A stretch of 64,000 nucleotides of DNA from Rhizophagus irregularis (GCF_026210795.1 NC_089438.1:1695501-1759500), one strand, 5' to 3'. Numbered from the stretch's first letter, positions 12,116 through 24,419 are shown. Numbers and translations are program-made. The notes: a model not told the origin generated them from the sequence alone.

Positions 12116-15100
12116 ATGACAGAAATTGATAAAGGAACTATTGAACCGACAAAAAATGAACATGCTATTACTGAGGTTCCAACAAATTCAAACTTTAAAC
12201 ATATTACACTTGACGAAGAAAATGATTCCGAGGTTGACAATTTTGCCGATGCTTACGGTAGTCAAGTTGATGTTGAAGAGAATGATCCGTATGATTATAA
12301 TGATTACACTTCAAATTACGAAAGTGATTATGAAGAATCAGAACAAAAGGAAATTGATTTAACCCAAGAAAAAAAAGTTGACAATAATACTAATATTTCT
12401 TCTGAAGTTCAAGGTCAAACTTTAATTTCTTGTGTGTCTTCAAATGATGACGTTTCAAGTGTTGACGAAAAACCCGAAATTTCATCAAATGTAGAATCAA
12501 GAACTGAAATTTCAACTGGGGAGAATGAAGTTGAAAATACTACTGCTTCTATCACTTATCATGACCAAGGTCAAAATTCTATTTCTAATACGTCTTCAAG
12601 TGGTGAAGTTTCAAATGAAAAAAAAACTGATGAAAAAACTGATATAGTTATTTCACCAATTACAGCACAATCAAGACGTGAGAATGCAAGCCGTACTTCT
12701 AGTACCGATTCTTTTCAAACAGATGTATCAGAAAAAGAAAATTTTAATGTTTCTGACCACGAAAGTGATACATCATATGAAAAAGATGAATTAGAAAATG
12801 GTGAAAAAATTTTTAGATCCATAGACCAAGATAAAATAAGTACCGATTCCGGTAAAGAGAAATTGGATATCGTAACGACTGAAGTTGAAAGCTCCCTTGA
12901 AGAGGTATTGCCCAGTACACTTGATAAATCCGAAGATGATTCCGGTGAGGATAAATTAGGTAAATCTTTGGATAAAAATGTTAATAATTTGATAGAAAAG
13001 ACTTCAAATAGTTCCTCAGAAGAAACTGAAGACAAATCTGGTGAAAATAATAAAACAGAAGAAAAAAGCGATAAGCTTAATAAGAAATTGGTGGAGAATT
13101 CTCCTACAGAAATTATTTCAGAAACTATTGTTGATGATAAAGTAATATTAGAATCTTCGGCGGAATTTGAAAATAAGAAATCAGATAACATTAATTTTAA
13201 TGGAAAAAATCTGCAAAATATTCCGGATCATAAACCGGGAATTTTGCCAATTAATACCAGTTTTTCTTCATTTTCTTCTGAATACAATCAAAGTGTAAGA
13301 GATTCAATGACCGAATCTTTTACCTCAAAACCTAGTAGTTTTTCTTCGATTTCAATGTATCAATCAGTCGACCTTACGAATGGGAGAGAAGACAAAAATA
13401 CAATTTTAGAAAAAAATGCTTTAAATCGTATTTCTGTAGCCTCTCTTAGGGAGAATCCAGAATTAAATGATATTTCTTTAGATGATGAATCTTCAAATGT
13501 TCATGATTCACCTAAAGAATGGCATCTTTCTGATTGGGGTTTCCCAAAAACACCCACTTCGTTAAAATCAATTTCCACTTTTTTTAGTCCACGTTCAACC
13601 ACTTCTACTGTTACTTCAACATCATCAAAAAGTAGCAGTAGCAGTGATTCCCGTCGTATGTCAACTGTATCAATGACATCTACTGGTTCTAATTATGATT
13701 TATTATTAGCAAGGCTTGAAAGGGAAAACCAACTTTTACAAGAAGACCCAAAAGCAAAAAGAATGTCTCTACAAGGGATTGCCGAATTAAAGGCTAGCTT
13801 CGAACGTGTGCAACATGAAGCCCAGATAGACGACGATATTGATTGGGGTAAATTATTAATTTATGTAATTTATGGTTATTAAAATTTAAGCAATTTTATA
13901 ATTATTCTTTCTTTGCTTTTTTAGACTTTTGGGGTCAAATAATTTCTGATTATGAAACAGTTGCAAGGACACAGCCGCGTCAATTATCAAAAATGATTCA
14001 GAAAGGGATTCCGCAAGCTTTGCGTGGTATGATATGGCAACTTATGTCAAAATCTAAAGACAGTGAATTAGAGTCAACTTATGCACAATTGTTAAAGGAA
14101 ACAAGTACTCACGAAAAAATGATAATGAGAGATTTAAATAGGACTTTTCCTAAACATGAATTTTTTAAAGACCAAGACGGTTTAGGACAAGAAGGATTAT
14201 TCAATGTAGTAAAGGCATACTCACTTTATGATACAGAAGTTGGATATTGCCAAGGAATATCCTTTGTTGTTGGACCTTTGCTTTTAAATGTAAGTCTTGG
14301 CTTTTTTTTTTAAAAAAAAAAGAGAGAAAAAAAATTAATTGTCCCTTCATTAATTTATTATATGTTTGTATGTAGATGCCTGATGAAGAAGCGTTCTGTG
14401 TACTTGTTAAATTAATGACATTTTATAATATGCGAAGTCACTTTTTGCCCGGAATGGACGGTTTGCAGCTTCGTCTTTATCAATTTGATCGACTTGTTGA
14501 AGAAATGCTTCCTAAAGTTCACAATCACTTACAGGCACAAGGAATAAATTCTTCAATGTATGCTTCACAATGGTTTATGACACTTTTTGCATATAAATTC
14601 CCTTTATCTTTAGTTTTTAGGATATATGATACTATTTTCACGGAGGGAATTGAAGCTATATTTCGATTTAGTATTGCACTTTTAAAGAAAAATGAAAAAA
14701 GAATTGTAGAAATGGAATTTGAAACACTTTTAGAATATTTAAAAAGTGGATTATTTGAAAATTATCAGGTTTATATAATAGTAATTTTATTGTTATTATT
14801 ATTATTTCTTTTTTTTTTTCTCTAACTTAAAACTTTTTTCATCAGATTAACCATACCGGAGTTTTAGCTCAACTGGTCAAAGAAACACAATATCATACTA
14901 ACGATTTTGTTAAAGATGCATATGATATACGGATTACTCCTAAAAAGTTAAATAAATATCAACAGGCATATTATGCACATCAAGAAGCTGAAAAAAGAAA
15001 GTTATTAGCAGAAGCTGAAGCAATAGAAAAATTACGGTCAAATAACATTCAATTATCAAGTCGTGTCAAACAATTAGAAGGTAGTCTACAAACACTTAAT

Positions 15101-15433
15101 AGAGAACACGTAGAATTAGCTAATGAACTAATTAATACTAGAATGGAGTTAGCAAAATCAAATGATGAAAATAAAGAACTACATTCAACAGTAGAAGAAT
15201 TACACAAAATAGTTGAACTTCAACCAGCAGAAATCGAAGCTAAATTAAGGGAAGAAATGAATATTTTAGCCAAAAAAAATATTAGTCTTGTACAAAAGAA
15301 TAATCTCTTGGAAGATCAATTAGCAAATTTAGAAAATATGTTAATTGAAAGTAAAATGAGATATGCTGAAAGTGAAAATGAAAGAGAAGTATTACAAAGG
15401 AAATGGAATGATTTAAAAAAGGCTTTAGGTTGA
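12116..15433 (+). CDS. TBC-domain Rab GTPase-activating protein, EVI5/Gyp5-like (4 exons)
   Basis: Exons 12116-13847, 13925-14289, 14376-14768 and 14846-15433 give 1025 residues. The first ~550 residues are acidic, S/T/E-rich and disordered. The TBC domain covers about residues 600-830 and shows both catalytic finger motifs: IMRDLNRTFP (the IxxDxxR arginine finger) and GYCQGISFV (the YCQG glutamine finger). The order GIPQALRGMIWQL, then ASQWFMTLFAYKFPL, then RIYDTIFTEG is typical. The C-terminal ~170 residues form a long coiled coil (HQEAEKRKLLAEAEAIEKL to the end). TBC followed by coiled coil is the layout of EVI5 and yeast Gyp5/Gyl1, which stimulate GTP hydrolysis on Rab GTPases in secretion and endosome traffic. 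Both catalytic residues are present, so it should be active; the Rab target is unknown. Confidence 0.88.
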
Positions 15434-15745
15434 TTTTTTTTTGTTAAAAAAAAATGTAAGAAAATCATGTATATTATTTTTGTTTTCACCTCTATATAGA
15501 TTTCCCTTCGATTCGTTCTTTTTTTCTATAAATTATTGGTTTTATCATTACATAATTGTATATAAATACTCCTCTTAATTAAAGGAAGTTTTTTTTAAGT
15601 ATATACAAATTATACAAATTATTACACTGCTAAAAAATAGTACAATTTGCTAATACCAATAAAATTTTACCATCTTCACGTGATTATATTAACTATATAA
15701 AATCTGTGCTAAGTCAAAAATTTTGTTCCTTGAATTAATTACAAA
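15434..15745. other. Short intergenic region
   Basis: 3' end of the TBC gene and upstream region of the next + gene. It contains a CACGTG site at about 15678-15683, within 70 bases of the downstream start codon, which could be an E-box for a bHLH factor. Otherwise nothing is seen. Confidence 0.35.
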
Positions 15746-16957
15746 ATGACTATTCCTACTAGTTCAAAAACTCAAGACAAGACGGAGGAAGAACAACAAT
15801 ATGAATTACCAGATAATTCTATTCCTCCTGACGTCGAAGAAGACAATTCACAACCGCCTGATACATTACCAGCCCAGCCTATAACACTACCAATTTTTAA
15901 TTTTCGAACAAATTTTAGAAATATTTATATAAGTCCACTCACTAATCCTTCTACTATACCACCAAATAGGGATTATAATAATGAATTGGAATCATCCCCA
16001 CCACAACCAAAATGGGATGAATTTTGTATTCAATGGTGTAAACAAAATGATTTAAATCGTGATAAATCGATTATACCGGAATGTAGAATGTTATGTTTTA
16101 GAAAATTTAATAATCAATTCAAGAATGATTTATTAAAAAAAAGAATAGTGGTTAAAGAAGAATTAAATGATCATCATAACAAACATGAAGTTAAAAATGT
16201 TGCTCAAGTATTATGTATTAAAGATGAAAATGGAGAAGAACGTAAAGTACCAAGAAATTTTCTGGATGGATATTATTTGTATTATATAAAAGGATTGGAA
16301 ATATGCCAGAAACATACTGAAGGTATTATATGATAACTCTATCAGGGTCGATTGTTTACACGATTAGATTGTTATTTACTTTCTTTCTTTTACTTAGGTA
16401 TGAAGTATGATGAAATTTCAAATCGATCCACATGGATCCAGAATAATCCGTTAGTATAATATTTTGAATATACATATCTATGTTTGCATGTGAATTATTA
16501 ATATTTTTGTTATTTATTTACAGAGAAGAATATGAACTAGATCTTGGTGAAAAATTTGAGAAAACCAAATCAGAAAGTTAGTAATTTCTTGTTCACTCTA
16601 AAAATTTATACAAAAAAAAAAATTCTGTTTCTAAGTCAAATTATTTCTAATTTTTAATTACAATGTTATTTTGTAGCAATGCGAATAATAAAACGCGCTT
16701 TTACTCCTGGATATCAATTTGCAAAAAGATATTTAGAATCATGGAGTGATGGAACTCAGACTTCCTTTTTTAAGAGATTTTATGAAAGCGTACAACGTAT
16801 GGATGCAGTTCATATTATGCAAGATAATGTAAAAAAGGCTATAGAAGTTTGGGTTGACGGTGGAGATGACAATGATGGAACTAATAATGAACCTAATGGA
16901 AATAATGGAAATGGAAATGATAAAAATCTTTCTGATGAAAGAAATGAAAAGGATTAA
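15746..16957 (+). CDS. Unknown protein with paired CX3C motifs (4 exons)
   Basis: Exons 15746-16322, 16398-16449, 16524-16576 and 16677-16957 join in frame to give 320 residues. The first ~90 residues are P/Q/E/N-rich. A conserved-looking core follows: WDEFCIQWCKQND and then IPECRMLCFRKF, giving two C-x3-C pairs 14 residues apart. Twin CX3C pairs are characteristic of small proteins imported into the mitochondrial intermembrane space by the Mia40 pathway, but here the pairs sit inside a longer protein. The last exon has a helical basic/aromatic stretch (RAFTPGYQFAKRYLESW) and ends in a N/G/D-rich tail. I do not recognise the family; a mitochondrial role is inference from the cysteine spacing. 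Confidence 0.68.
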
Positions 16958-17114
16958 TTCAAAAAGGATAAATTAAAAATTATAAGTAGTGTAGATTAAA
17001 TCGGAATGATTTTTATATAAAAGACTCATAATCATATTTGACAAATTTGTAATTTAATAACTGTATATAAGGTATATTTATTTTATTAAATTAATCAAAC
17101 GAAAAAGTACTGAA

Positions 17115-17609
17115 CTAATTAAAATTCCCTTCGAGAATTTCTTCGTTTTTATCCGTATCAGGAGAAGGTGTATTACATTTAAAACATAACTTTCTAGATT
17201 TAAAATTATAAAATTCACATTTGGAGCATATCCAGTCTCCTGCAGCTACTTTACGATATTTAGGTTTACTATCACATTTAAAACATTTAGTTCTATAAGA
17301 AAAATTTTTAAAACCACATTCGCCACAAATCCATTCACCGGGATATTCTCTAAATGGTTGTCCATGGTGTATGTTTCTTCTTCTAACATGTTCCTTTCAG
17401 ATAATACAATATTCGTTTAAATTAATCAAAAAATTTCAAATGAAAGTGACAAAGCAAGTCTAACAATGTACCATAATAAATGTTGGTAAAATTCTCATTC
17501 CATTCGTCCCATTAAAGAGAAGAGTATTATTATTATTACTAGTTACAAGGGTTATTTGACGAACGAACATCATTGTTCTTTGAAATAATGAACGCGTAGG
17601 TCTTAACAT
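17115..17609 (-). CDS. Small protein with two RanBP2-type zinc fingers and a presequence-like N-terminus (2 exons)
   Basis: Exons 17609-17472 and 17393-17115 join in frame to give 138 residues. The C-terminal half has two RanBP2-type zinc fingers: GEWICGECGFKNFSYRTKCF ending in KC, and GDWICSKCEFYNFKSRKLCF ending in KC. Each shows W-x-C-x2-C ... N ... C-x2-C. Such fingers bind single-stranded RNA or ubiquitin; the aromatic and basic residues between the cysteine pairs suit the RNA-binding kind. The first ~24 residues (MLRPTRSLFQRTMMFVRQIT) have four arginines and no acid, like a mitochondrial targeting sequence. This suggests a small organellar RNA-binding protein, which is inference. The two promoters of this gene and the preceding + gene are not shared; they converge. 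Confidence 0.75.
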
Positions 17610-17799
17610 TATTTTTTGCTCAAACCGTTTGTTATAAAAAAAAGTTTATATGAAAATCTTTTTTTAATTAACGATTATCATAATATTTCACGTGACGTTT
17701 CAAAATTATAAAATTATCGTAATAAAAGAAATATTCGTTCGTCTTTTACGTTTAAATTTCTAATTTGTCTTTTTAATTTATTTTACAAATGTTTATATT

Positions 17800-17873
17800 G
17801 GTACCTGTCGCTATTTTTGTACCCAGGCTGCACGACAAGGATGTCAGTACCATTTGCTGCCCAAAAAAAGCGA
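17800..17873 (+). repeat. Interspersed structured repeat, copy A
   Basis: This short sequence shares a core (GTACCCAGGCTG, then ACG, then GGATGTCAGTACC) with 45967-46050. Its ends pair (GGTAC at 17800-17804 with GTACC at 17847-17851), and in the other copy both sides change together to GATAC/GTATC. Inside, TGTCG at 17806-17810 can pair with CGACA at 17832-17836. It lies just downstream of the stop codon of the nucleoporin gene. It may be a tiny MITE or a structured RNA-derived repeat. Confidence 0.5.
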
Positions 17874-17882
17874 ATTTTTTAT

Positions 17883-20800
17883 TTAAAATTCATCACAATC
17901 TTGAGGAGGAACGAGAATCCGATGTTGTTTAGTAGGTTTGTTCTCATCGGTCTCAGGAGTCTTTTGCTTGCTAAAGGGTTGATACCCATGGATCATTTCA
18001 AAGGTAGTTGGCTTGTTTTCTCTAGGTTTTTTGCCAAGACGCTCATAACAATAGAAATGTGATCTTGGTATGGTCGGTGATTGTTTTACTTCTGGTTCTT
18101 TCTTCGCATACGGACAATCACATTTTTTATCTTGATGACAAATTTTATGAACATCTTCCTTCACGATTTTGGAAAATTCAATCTCTCCCTCGATAATGTT
18201 GCTCAAATCGATTCGTGGCATCCTTGGCGGTTCATCAAGAATATACATGTTGCGCTGAGGAATGCCTGATTTATATTTATTAAGCAACTCAGCGTAAGTT
18301 GGAGTACGGTCTTCAAACTCTCCGGGTAATGCCGCATATACGAAAACCCAAGGTTGATTTAGTGGTTGTGATTCGAAACCTCCAACAACTATATTTTAAA
18401 AAGAGTATGTAAATCAGATTTAATAAAAACTTCAAAAATCAAATGATAAATCATTACTTACGCGGATTATAAAGTTTGTGAAAGAACATTTTCTCTTCCT
18501 TGGATTTTTGAACAACTGTATTACAGCAGTTGCAAGGTTCAGCGACTATTTTGGTTTCTGTCCATTCGGCGGGCTTTTTCTGTACGCGGACAAGTTTTAC
18601 AGTTACGTGTTTACTAAGTGCGTCAATTTGAACTAATAAAAGCAAAAATTAAATTAAAATTAGTTAAATTCATTATTATTAAATATTTCTTTAAAACACT
18701 AAAAGCTTTACCTTTTGGAGGATCAGGTCTAAGTCCCATCTTCGTCACAATATCTTCAGCAAAAGCCTCTCGGGAAAGATCGTATTGGTCCATATCTTTA
18801 GTTAACTCTTTTGGAACTGGTTTATAAGGATGCTTATCCCACCAACTAGGAGCTTCATATCTTTCTTCTGTAATTGGAAATTTTGTTCTTTTAACATCTT
18901 TAACATATTCTTTATAATATGATTGTTGTTTCCATCTCAAAGGTTCCAACTTTGGCTTTTCATCTCTCCCATCCCCATAAAGGGGAGACCAAGTACCATC
19001 ATATTCCCCTCTATATGCGTATGGTCCATCCCGCCGTGGTTTGAGAAGTAACTCGTATACAAGTCGAGCTTCTACATCACTCTCTGGAGGGACCTCTGAA
19101 CCCGGCACTTTCTTTTTATTAGCTTCCGTCGTGTTTGTAAGGCTTTTTGAAGTAGCAATAGGTTTGTCTCTGATCTTAAGTTGTTCCAGTAAGTCTTTCT
19201 TAGAATTACCAATATCATTTATATTAGGAACAATCCTTCTGTAAGATTTTTGGTATCCCCATGTTGGTTCCTTGATATCATCTTTTGAAAAAATTCCATT
19301 ATGATAAATTGGCTCTCTTTTTTTCCTACGAGGGAAATCCGACTTTTTAAGGATCTTTTCATCCTCAGGAGAAAGTGGAGTTGTACGGGTCTTCTTCTCT
19401 GTAAAGAACTCCACCTCATCTTCAGAATCATCTTTTGGCTGTTCATTCGTAACAGAAGGTCCTGTATTTGACAGTTTTGTTAGTCCTGCCGTAATAGCAG
19501 GCTTTGTCGTGACAACAGTATTTGATGTTGTTATTATGGGGGCTGTGAGAGTCGATGTAGAAGAAGATTGAGTAGTGGTTGTAGTTTGTAGCGCACTAGG
19601 TGCTGAGAATGTTGAAACCAAGGCCGTCTTCGGAATTTGGCTTTCCCCTGACGTTTTAGACATATCACCAATTGCTCCAACGAATGAAAAATTCGGGATC
19701 GCGCTTGAAGGTCCTGTTGTTGTCCCAAGCTGTTGTTGTGATTGAAATTCTTTAAAAAGGAAATAAATAAATAATCTATTTATCATAAATTTCGAACGAT
19801 TAACAATACGTACTCACCCTTACCTTTGCCCTTGTCAGCTTTTAGTTTGAGTTTTGTTTCAAACACAAGCGGTGGAGAACTGTTAGTTCCATGTAACCTA
19901 TAATAAAGACTACCAGTATATTGGTAGTTAAACGGATTCAAAGTCCCTATCGTGGTTGGAGCTTGTTGAAAAGGAAATTGTGATTGTGTAGTTGGTTGTT
20001 GCGTAAATGGTTGTACGAAAGGTGTTTGTACATTTTGTGGTTGTGGCTGTGCGAATGGCTGTTGAAGAAATGGTTGTAGTGGTTGTAGTGGTTGTAGTGG
20101 TTGTTGTGGTTGTGGTTGTTGTGGTTGTTGTGGTTGTTGCGGGAATTGCTGTTGGTAAAATGGTTGTTGTTGTTGTTGCTGTTGTTGTTGTTGTTGCTGT
20201 TGTTGTTGCTGTTGCTGTTGTTGCTGTGGAAATTGAAACGGTATTGTTGTTTTCGTATTTATAGTAGGTGGCACGGTTTGTGCAGGTTGAGTTATTTGTG
20301 GTTGTTGAACTCCAGGACGACGATTAAGTTCGTAATCATATAATCGCAATTCCTAAAACATAAAATATGAATCAATATTCCGTTACGAAAATTAATTAAA
20401 AAAAATATAGAGATTTTAACCTCAGAAGACCATTTACGATATTCTTTCATAGCTGTCATGCTCTGGTATATTTGAAGTCCTGTTGGTTCGTTATCTTTGA
20501 ATGGTTCAAATTTTGGTTCTCGAGTACCCGTCAATCGTGGATCTATGTTTGGCACTGATGACACAGTACCTATCAAATGAGTAAAATATTAATAATTTAC
20601 AGTTGATTAATAACAAGCATTAATAAACATCATACCTTGACTAGTTGCGCTGGAAGGACCTGGAATACCGAATGGAGCAGCATTTTGCTGCGTGTTAAAC
20701 CCACTTGAAGGTCCCGGAAATCCAAATCCACTTCCAGATGATGGCCCAAATCCAAAACTAGTTTGTGGTTGTGGTTGACCGAATCCGCCAAATGCAGTTG

Positions 20801-21214
20801 AAGGTCCAGGTTGACCAAAATTTCCAAAAGATGTTTGAGCTTGTTGACCGAAACCGGGACCTAATTATTAGTAAAATCAAAAGAAATCTACGTTGAAAAT
20901 TTTGAAATCGCTGTACCAATATTAATACATACTTTGCCAAGTTCCGAATGCCTGATTTGTGGATGTCGTTGTAACAGGGTTCTGGAAACCACCTAATAAA
21001 GGTAAAATGAAAAAAAAATGAATCTTACTATTCCATAAAAGTTAAAATTATGATAGTTTATTAAAAAGTGTATTACGATCTATATAAAAGAAGTGAATGC
21101 TTTTATGCTAATGCAACTAAAATTATTTTTTTTTTTTTTTTGAAAAAAATTAGAATAATTACTCTTTCCAAAAGGAAAACTTTGATTGAAACCGAATCCT
21201 TGTTGACTGCTCAT
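17883..21214 (-). CDS. FG-repeat nucleoporin, NUP98-N-like (8 exons)
   Basis: Eight exons (21214-21163, 20992-20933, 20860-20636, 20569-20421, 20352-19818, 19749-18712, 18632-18462, 18388-17883) give 911 residues. The N-terminus is an FG domain: GFGFNQSFPFG, GFGQ, SFGNFGQP, AFGGFGQP, SFGFGPSSGSGFGFPG. It is followed by YQSMTAMKEYRKWSSE and ELRLYDYELNRR, matching the segment of NUP98-type nucleoporins that reads ...MKEY...S.EELR..DY..NR. A polyglutamine tract follows. The C-terminal half has W-rich segments (EPTWGYQKSYRRIVPN) and a small cysteine cluster (EPCNCCNT) and does not show the NUP98 autoproteolytic HFS site. FG domains line the nuclear pore and bind transport receptors. It could be a fungal NUP98-N paralogue or another FG protein; the FG part is certain and the exact name is not. 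Confidence 0.7.
20160..20230 (-). repeat. CAG/CAA repeat encoding polyglutamine
   Basis: On the - strand this is an almost pure run of CAA and CAG codons encoding over 20 glutamines, flanked by Q/P-rich sequence to about 20000. The codons are mixed, which usually slows expansion. It sits between the FG domain and the rest of the nucleoporin. Confidence 0.9.
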
Positions 21215-22904
21215 ATATTTATTAATTTATTTGTATTTTCTTTTTTTTTAAAAAAAAAAATGCTAATGAACAGAAAGTTGCGTGGAAAGATTATAATTTG
21301 ACGCGAGGAATTCCACCCTTTTTATATCCTAACAATTACTCTGCGTTATTATAAAAAGGGATTAGTGTAATATTTGCTGCACCTCAAAAAACAAACCCGC
21401 AGTCTCAAATTTATCTCACGTTCTGCGCCACAACTAAATTGTGTCAGGTGTGTGGCGTAGCCAATAATAATCTGAAAAGATGATGGCGTAGTGTGGCGCA
21501 GAAAGTTCAAAAAGATTTTCTTTTTAATGTAATGCTTTCAAATTTACATATTAGATGTATTTTCATCTGTTTTACAAAATTCGCTTATAAATGGAAGGAA
21601 GTCTTAAAAGTAGATTTTAAAAACAGTTTTTATTAAATAACTCGAAAATGGCCTTCTAAACCACCATATATTCTCTAAGTAAATTTGCAGAGCAGATGAA
21701 AATACATCTAATGCAAAAATTTAAAGGTTTTATTTTAAATAAAAAAAATTGCAATTTAATTTTTTTTTGAAAAATCGTTGTATTACATTGCACTGTTAAC
21801 TTGACATACATTTCAGACGGCATAAATATCAAAGGTAATAATAAAAATTAATTGAAACCTCAGTAATTAAAAATAAAAATTACTATAATATTACAAAAAT
21901 TAATAAAGTATTTTTTTATATAATCACATTTATTTAGAAATTTATATATATTGTTAGCCTATCAATAATTAAAGTAATGTAAGTATTATTTAATCTTGTT
22001 TCTTATTTCTAAAATTAAAAAAAATATATAAATTTTAATTATTAGTAAATTAAAAAAGATTTTAGTATAATATCAAATTTTTACATATATATATACACTA
22101 TATAAATTTAAAATTTTATTTCATTATTTCTTAATAGAATAAAGAATATATTTATTGTATTATTTTAATGCTATTTTATATAATTTAAGAAAGTATAATT
22201 AAAGTGTGATTTATGATTTAAAGTATATTTTAAAGTGTGATCTAAAAGTTTAACAGCAAATACATCAGGTTGTTTCTAATAAAAAGACTTCAAGTTTATA
22301 GTATATAATTTGTAAAAGAATTATTTATTGAAATATATAAAAAAAAATTATAATCAGATTATTAAAGAAAAAGTTTTATATGAGAGAAAAAATTGTGATC
22401 AATGTAACTTAAAAAATTATTGTAATATGATCAATATTAAAATCAACTATTTTGCAAATAGTAATAATAATTCTATTAATTTAATTTGATCAATCAGTTT
22501 GGTTTAATTTTAACTTTAAATTAGACTGAACTGGACCATTAATAATATTAGTTTTATATAGTATTTTACAATTAATTTGAATCAATTTGAATTTATTTAA
22601 TTTGATTCAATAATTTTTATTTATCAAATTCAAATCAATTCAAATTCAAATTTAAATTAATTCAAATTATTCAAATCAAATTCAAATTAAATTAAATTGA
22701 ATTAAATTAAATCACTAAATTGAATCAGATTCAAATTATTCAAATTAAATTCAAATCAAATTACAATTAGAATAATTTGATTGAATTCAGATTTAAAATT
22801 TATTTTAAGATTCAAATTAAATTAAATCTGTAAAGGAAAGTTTAATTCATGTAGAATACAGTTAACCTTGTTATAACAAACCCTAGGATTCAGACTTCAA
22901 CTTC
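21215..22904. other. AT-rich non-coding region with AATTCAAATT low-complexity repeat
   Basis: No gene can be supported. Positions 21410-21510 hold a somewhat GC-richer patch (TGTGTCAGGTGTGTGGCG and AGTGTGGCGCAGAA) that looks like a transposon fragment. From about 22565 to 22830 the sequence is a degenerate repetition of ATTCAAATTAAATT-like words in both orientations, able to fold on itself. Confidence 0.5.
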
Positions 22905-22912
22905 ACTATAAG

Positions 22913-23211
22913 CAGGGTTAGGAATTGTACTAGTACAGTACTAGTACAGTATAGTACAGTACTAAGTACTGTACTTGTACTTGAAAATTTAGTACAAATA
23001 CAATTTTAGTACATACTATTAATAAATTTTATTGGTTAATTTTATAAATATAAACAATATTGATCACATGATATCTACCTAAAATGGTTAAATTATATCC
23101 TAAAAAGTAATAATTGTATTAGTACGGTGTCTTGAAATGCTTTGTACAAAATTTTTGCTAGTACAGTACGTACTAGAATTTTGCTAGTACAGGTGTACTA
23201 CCACAACCCTG
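22913..23211. mobile_element. hAT-type MITE, 299 bp, with near-perfect 8-bp target duplication
   Basis: The element begins CAGGGTTAGG and ends CCACAACCCTG, inverted ends typical of hAT transposons (CAGGG...CCCTG). It is flanked by ACTATAAG at 22905-22912 and GCTATAAG at 23212-23219, an 8-base duplication matching at 7 of 8 positions, again the hAT size. Subterminal regions are rich in GTACTAGTACAGTA-like words that fold back. It has no open frame, so it must have been moved by a transposase made elsewhere. Removing it leaves CTTCACTATAA next to TTATAGTGAAG, a perfect palindrome, showing that it landed in an older inverted-repeat element. Confidence 0.8.
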
Positions 23212-23345
23212 GCTATAAGGTTATAGTGAAGATTTTAAGAGATTTGATTGGTTAATTCATTATAACGAGAGGAAATTTATTATAATTGTCTGAAAAATTC
23301 ATTATATCAAGGGTTCGCTATATCAAGATTTGGCTATACTAATCT
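23212..23345. repeat. Older inverted-repeat element interrupted by the MITE
   Basis: The flanks of the MITE (about 22862-22912 and 23212-23345) carry CTTCACTATAA and TTATAGTGAAG as matching arms, plus CATTATAACG, CATTATATCAAGGG and CTATATCAAG words. Together they suggest a host repeat into which the MITE inserted. The outer limits are not clear. Confidence 0.4.
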
Positions 23346-23769
23346 GAATTATAGATAAAACTTTATTAATATTTTAAATACTTTGTATTCTTTTTATTAG
23401 ATTCTATAATTTGACTTTCAGAGAATTTTTGAAAAAAATAAAATCTTATAAAAAAAATCTTATAAGAATAATTTTTGGACAATGATAACAATAATAGAAT
23501 CTTATATTGTTAATCACACAATATTGATTCTAAAATAATTACATTTCAACATACTGATAGATTAGAAATTATAGAATCTTTTAAATGATTTTTCATTAAT
23601 AAAAATACTATTTAATTCATTTTATTATAGGTATAATTGTATAAAAGCATCATTACTTTATTGATTTTTATGATAAATTAGATATTTTTTTGTAATAAAA
23701 AATACAGAAAAGTCTCTGCTACAAACAATAAAACAAATTTATTAGTATTGTATATTTCATATAGTAATC

Positions 23770-24120
23770 ATATGTAAAAAAAATAATAAAAAATATTAGT
23801 ATAACTATGAGTAATAATGAAATACATAGAAAGATTATCATTTAACTACGAGTTATTAATAAAAAATATTGGTGTAACTATAAATAATAATGAAAAACAA
23901 TAGAAAAATTATGAATCATTAATAAAAAATATTTGTGTAACTATAAGTAAACAATAGAAAGATTATCATTTAACTGTGAAAAAATATTGGTATAACTATA
24001 AAGATTATCATTTAACTATGAGTCATTAATAAAAAATGTTAGTGTAACTACGAGTTAAATAATAATAAAAAATAATAGAAAGATTATCATCTAACAGTAA
24101 TTTTTAAATGTAAATGCAGC
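23770..24120. repeat. Degenerate tandem repeat, about 85-bp period
   Basis: Words such as AGAAAGATTATCATTTAACT, ATTAATAAAAAATATT and GTGTAACTATAA recur four to five times with spacing near 70-90 bases. It is followed at 24170-24370 by T-rich repeats containing TTCCAAAATATTTTTTTC and AAAATGCAAAA. Non-coding. Confidence 0.6.
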
Positions 24121-24419
24121 ATTGACTCATAATTATTAAAAATGAGTAAGAGCAAATTTTTTTTTTATTTAAAGCTCGTAAAATTTTTTTTTGTAATTTT
24201 TTTTTTTTCCAAAATATTTTTTTTCAAAATGCAAAAATTAAATTTTTGCAATAACATTTTTAATTCTTTTCATTCCAAAATATTTTTTTCCAAAATGCAA
24301 AAGTAAATTTTTTCCAAAATATTTTTTTTTCAAAATGCAAAAAATTTTTGCAATAATATTTTTTAATTCTTTTCATATACATTATATCATACAAGGATCT
24401 TTATACCTGTTCTTGATAT

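Noticed and set aside
12715-13191. Minus-strand open frame of 158 codons
   Set aside because: It lies wholly inside and antisense to the serine/glutamate-rich exon 1 of the TBC gene; its composition mirrors that exon.
17800-17851. Hammerhead or twister ribozyme
   Set aside because: The conserved CTGATGA/GAAA of the hammerhead and the conserved loops of twister are absent; only end pairing is seen.
20007-20343. Plus-strand open frames encoding long valine or leucine runs
   Set aside because: They are the complement of the polyglutamine-coding CAA/CAG tract of the nucleoporin gene.
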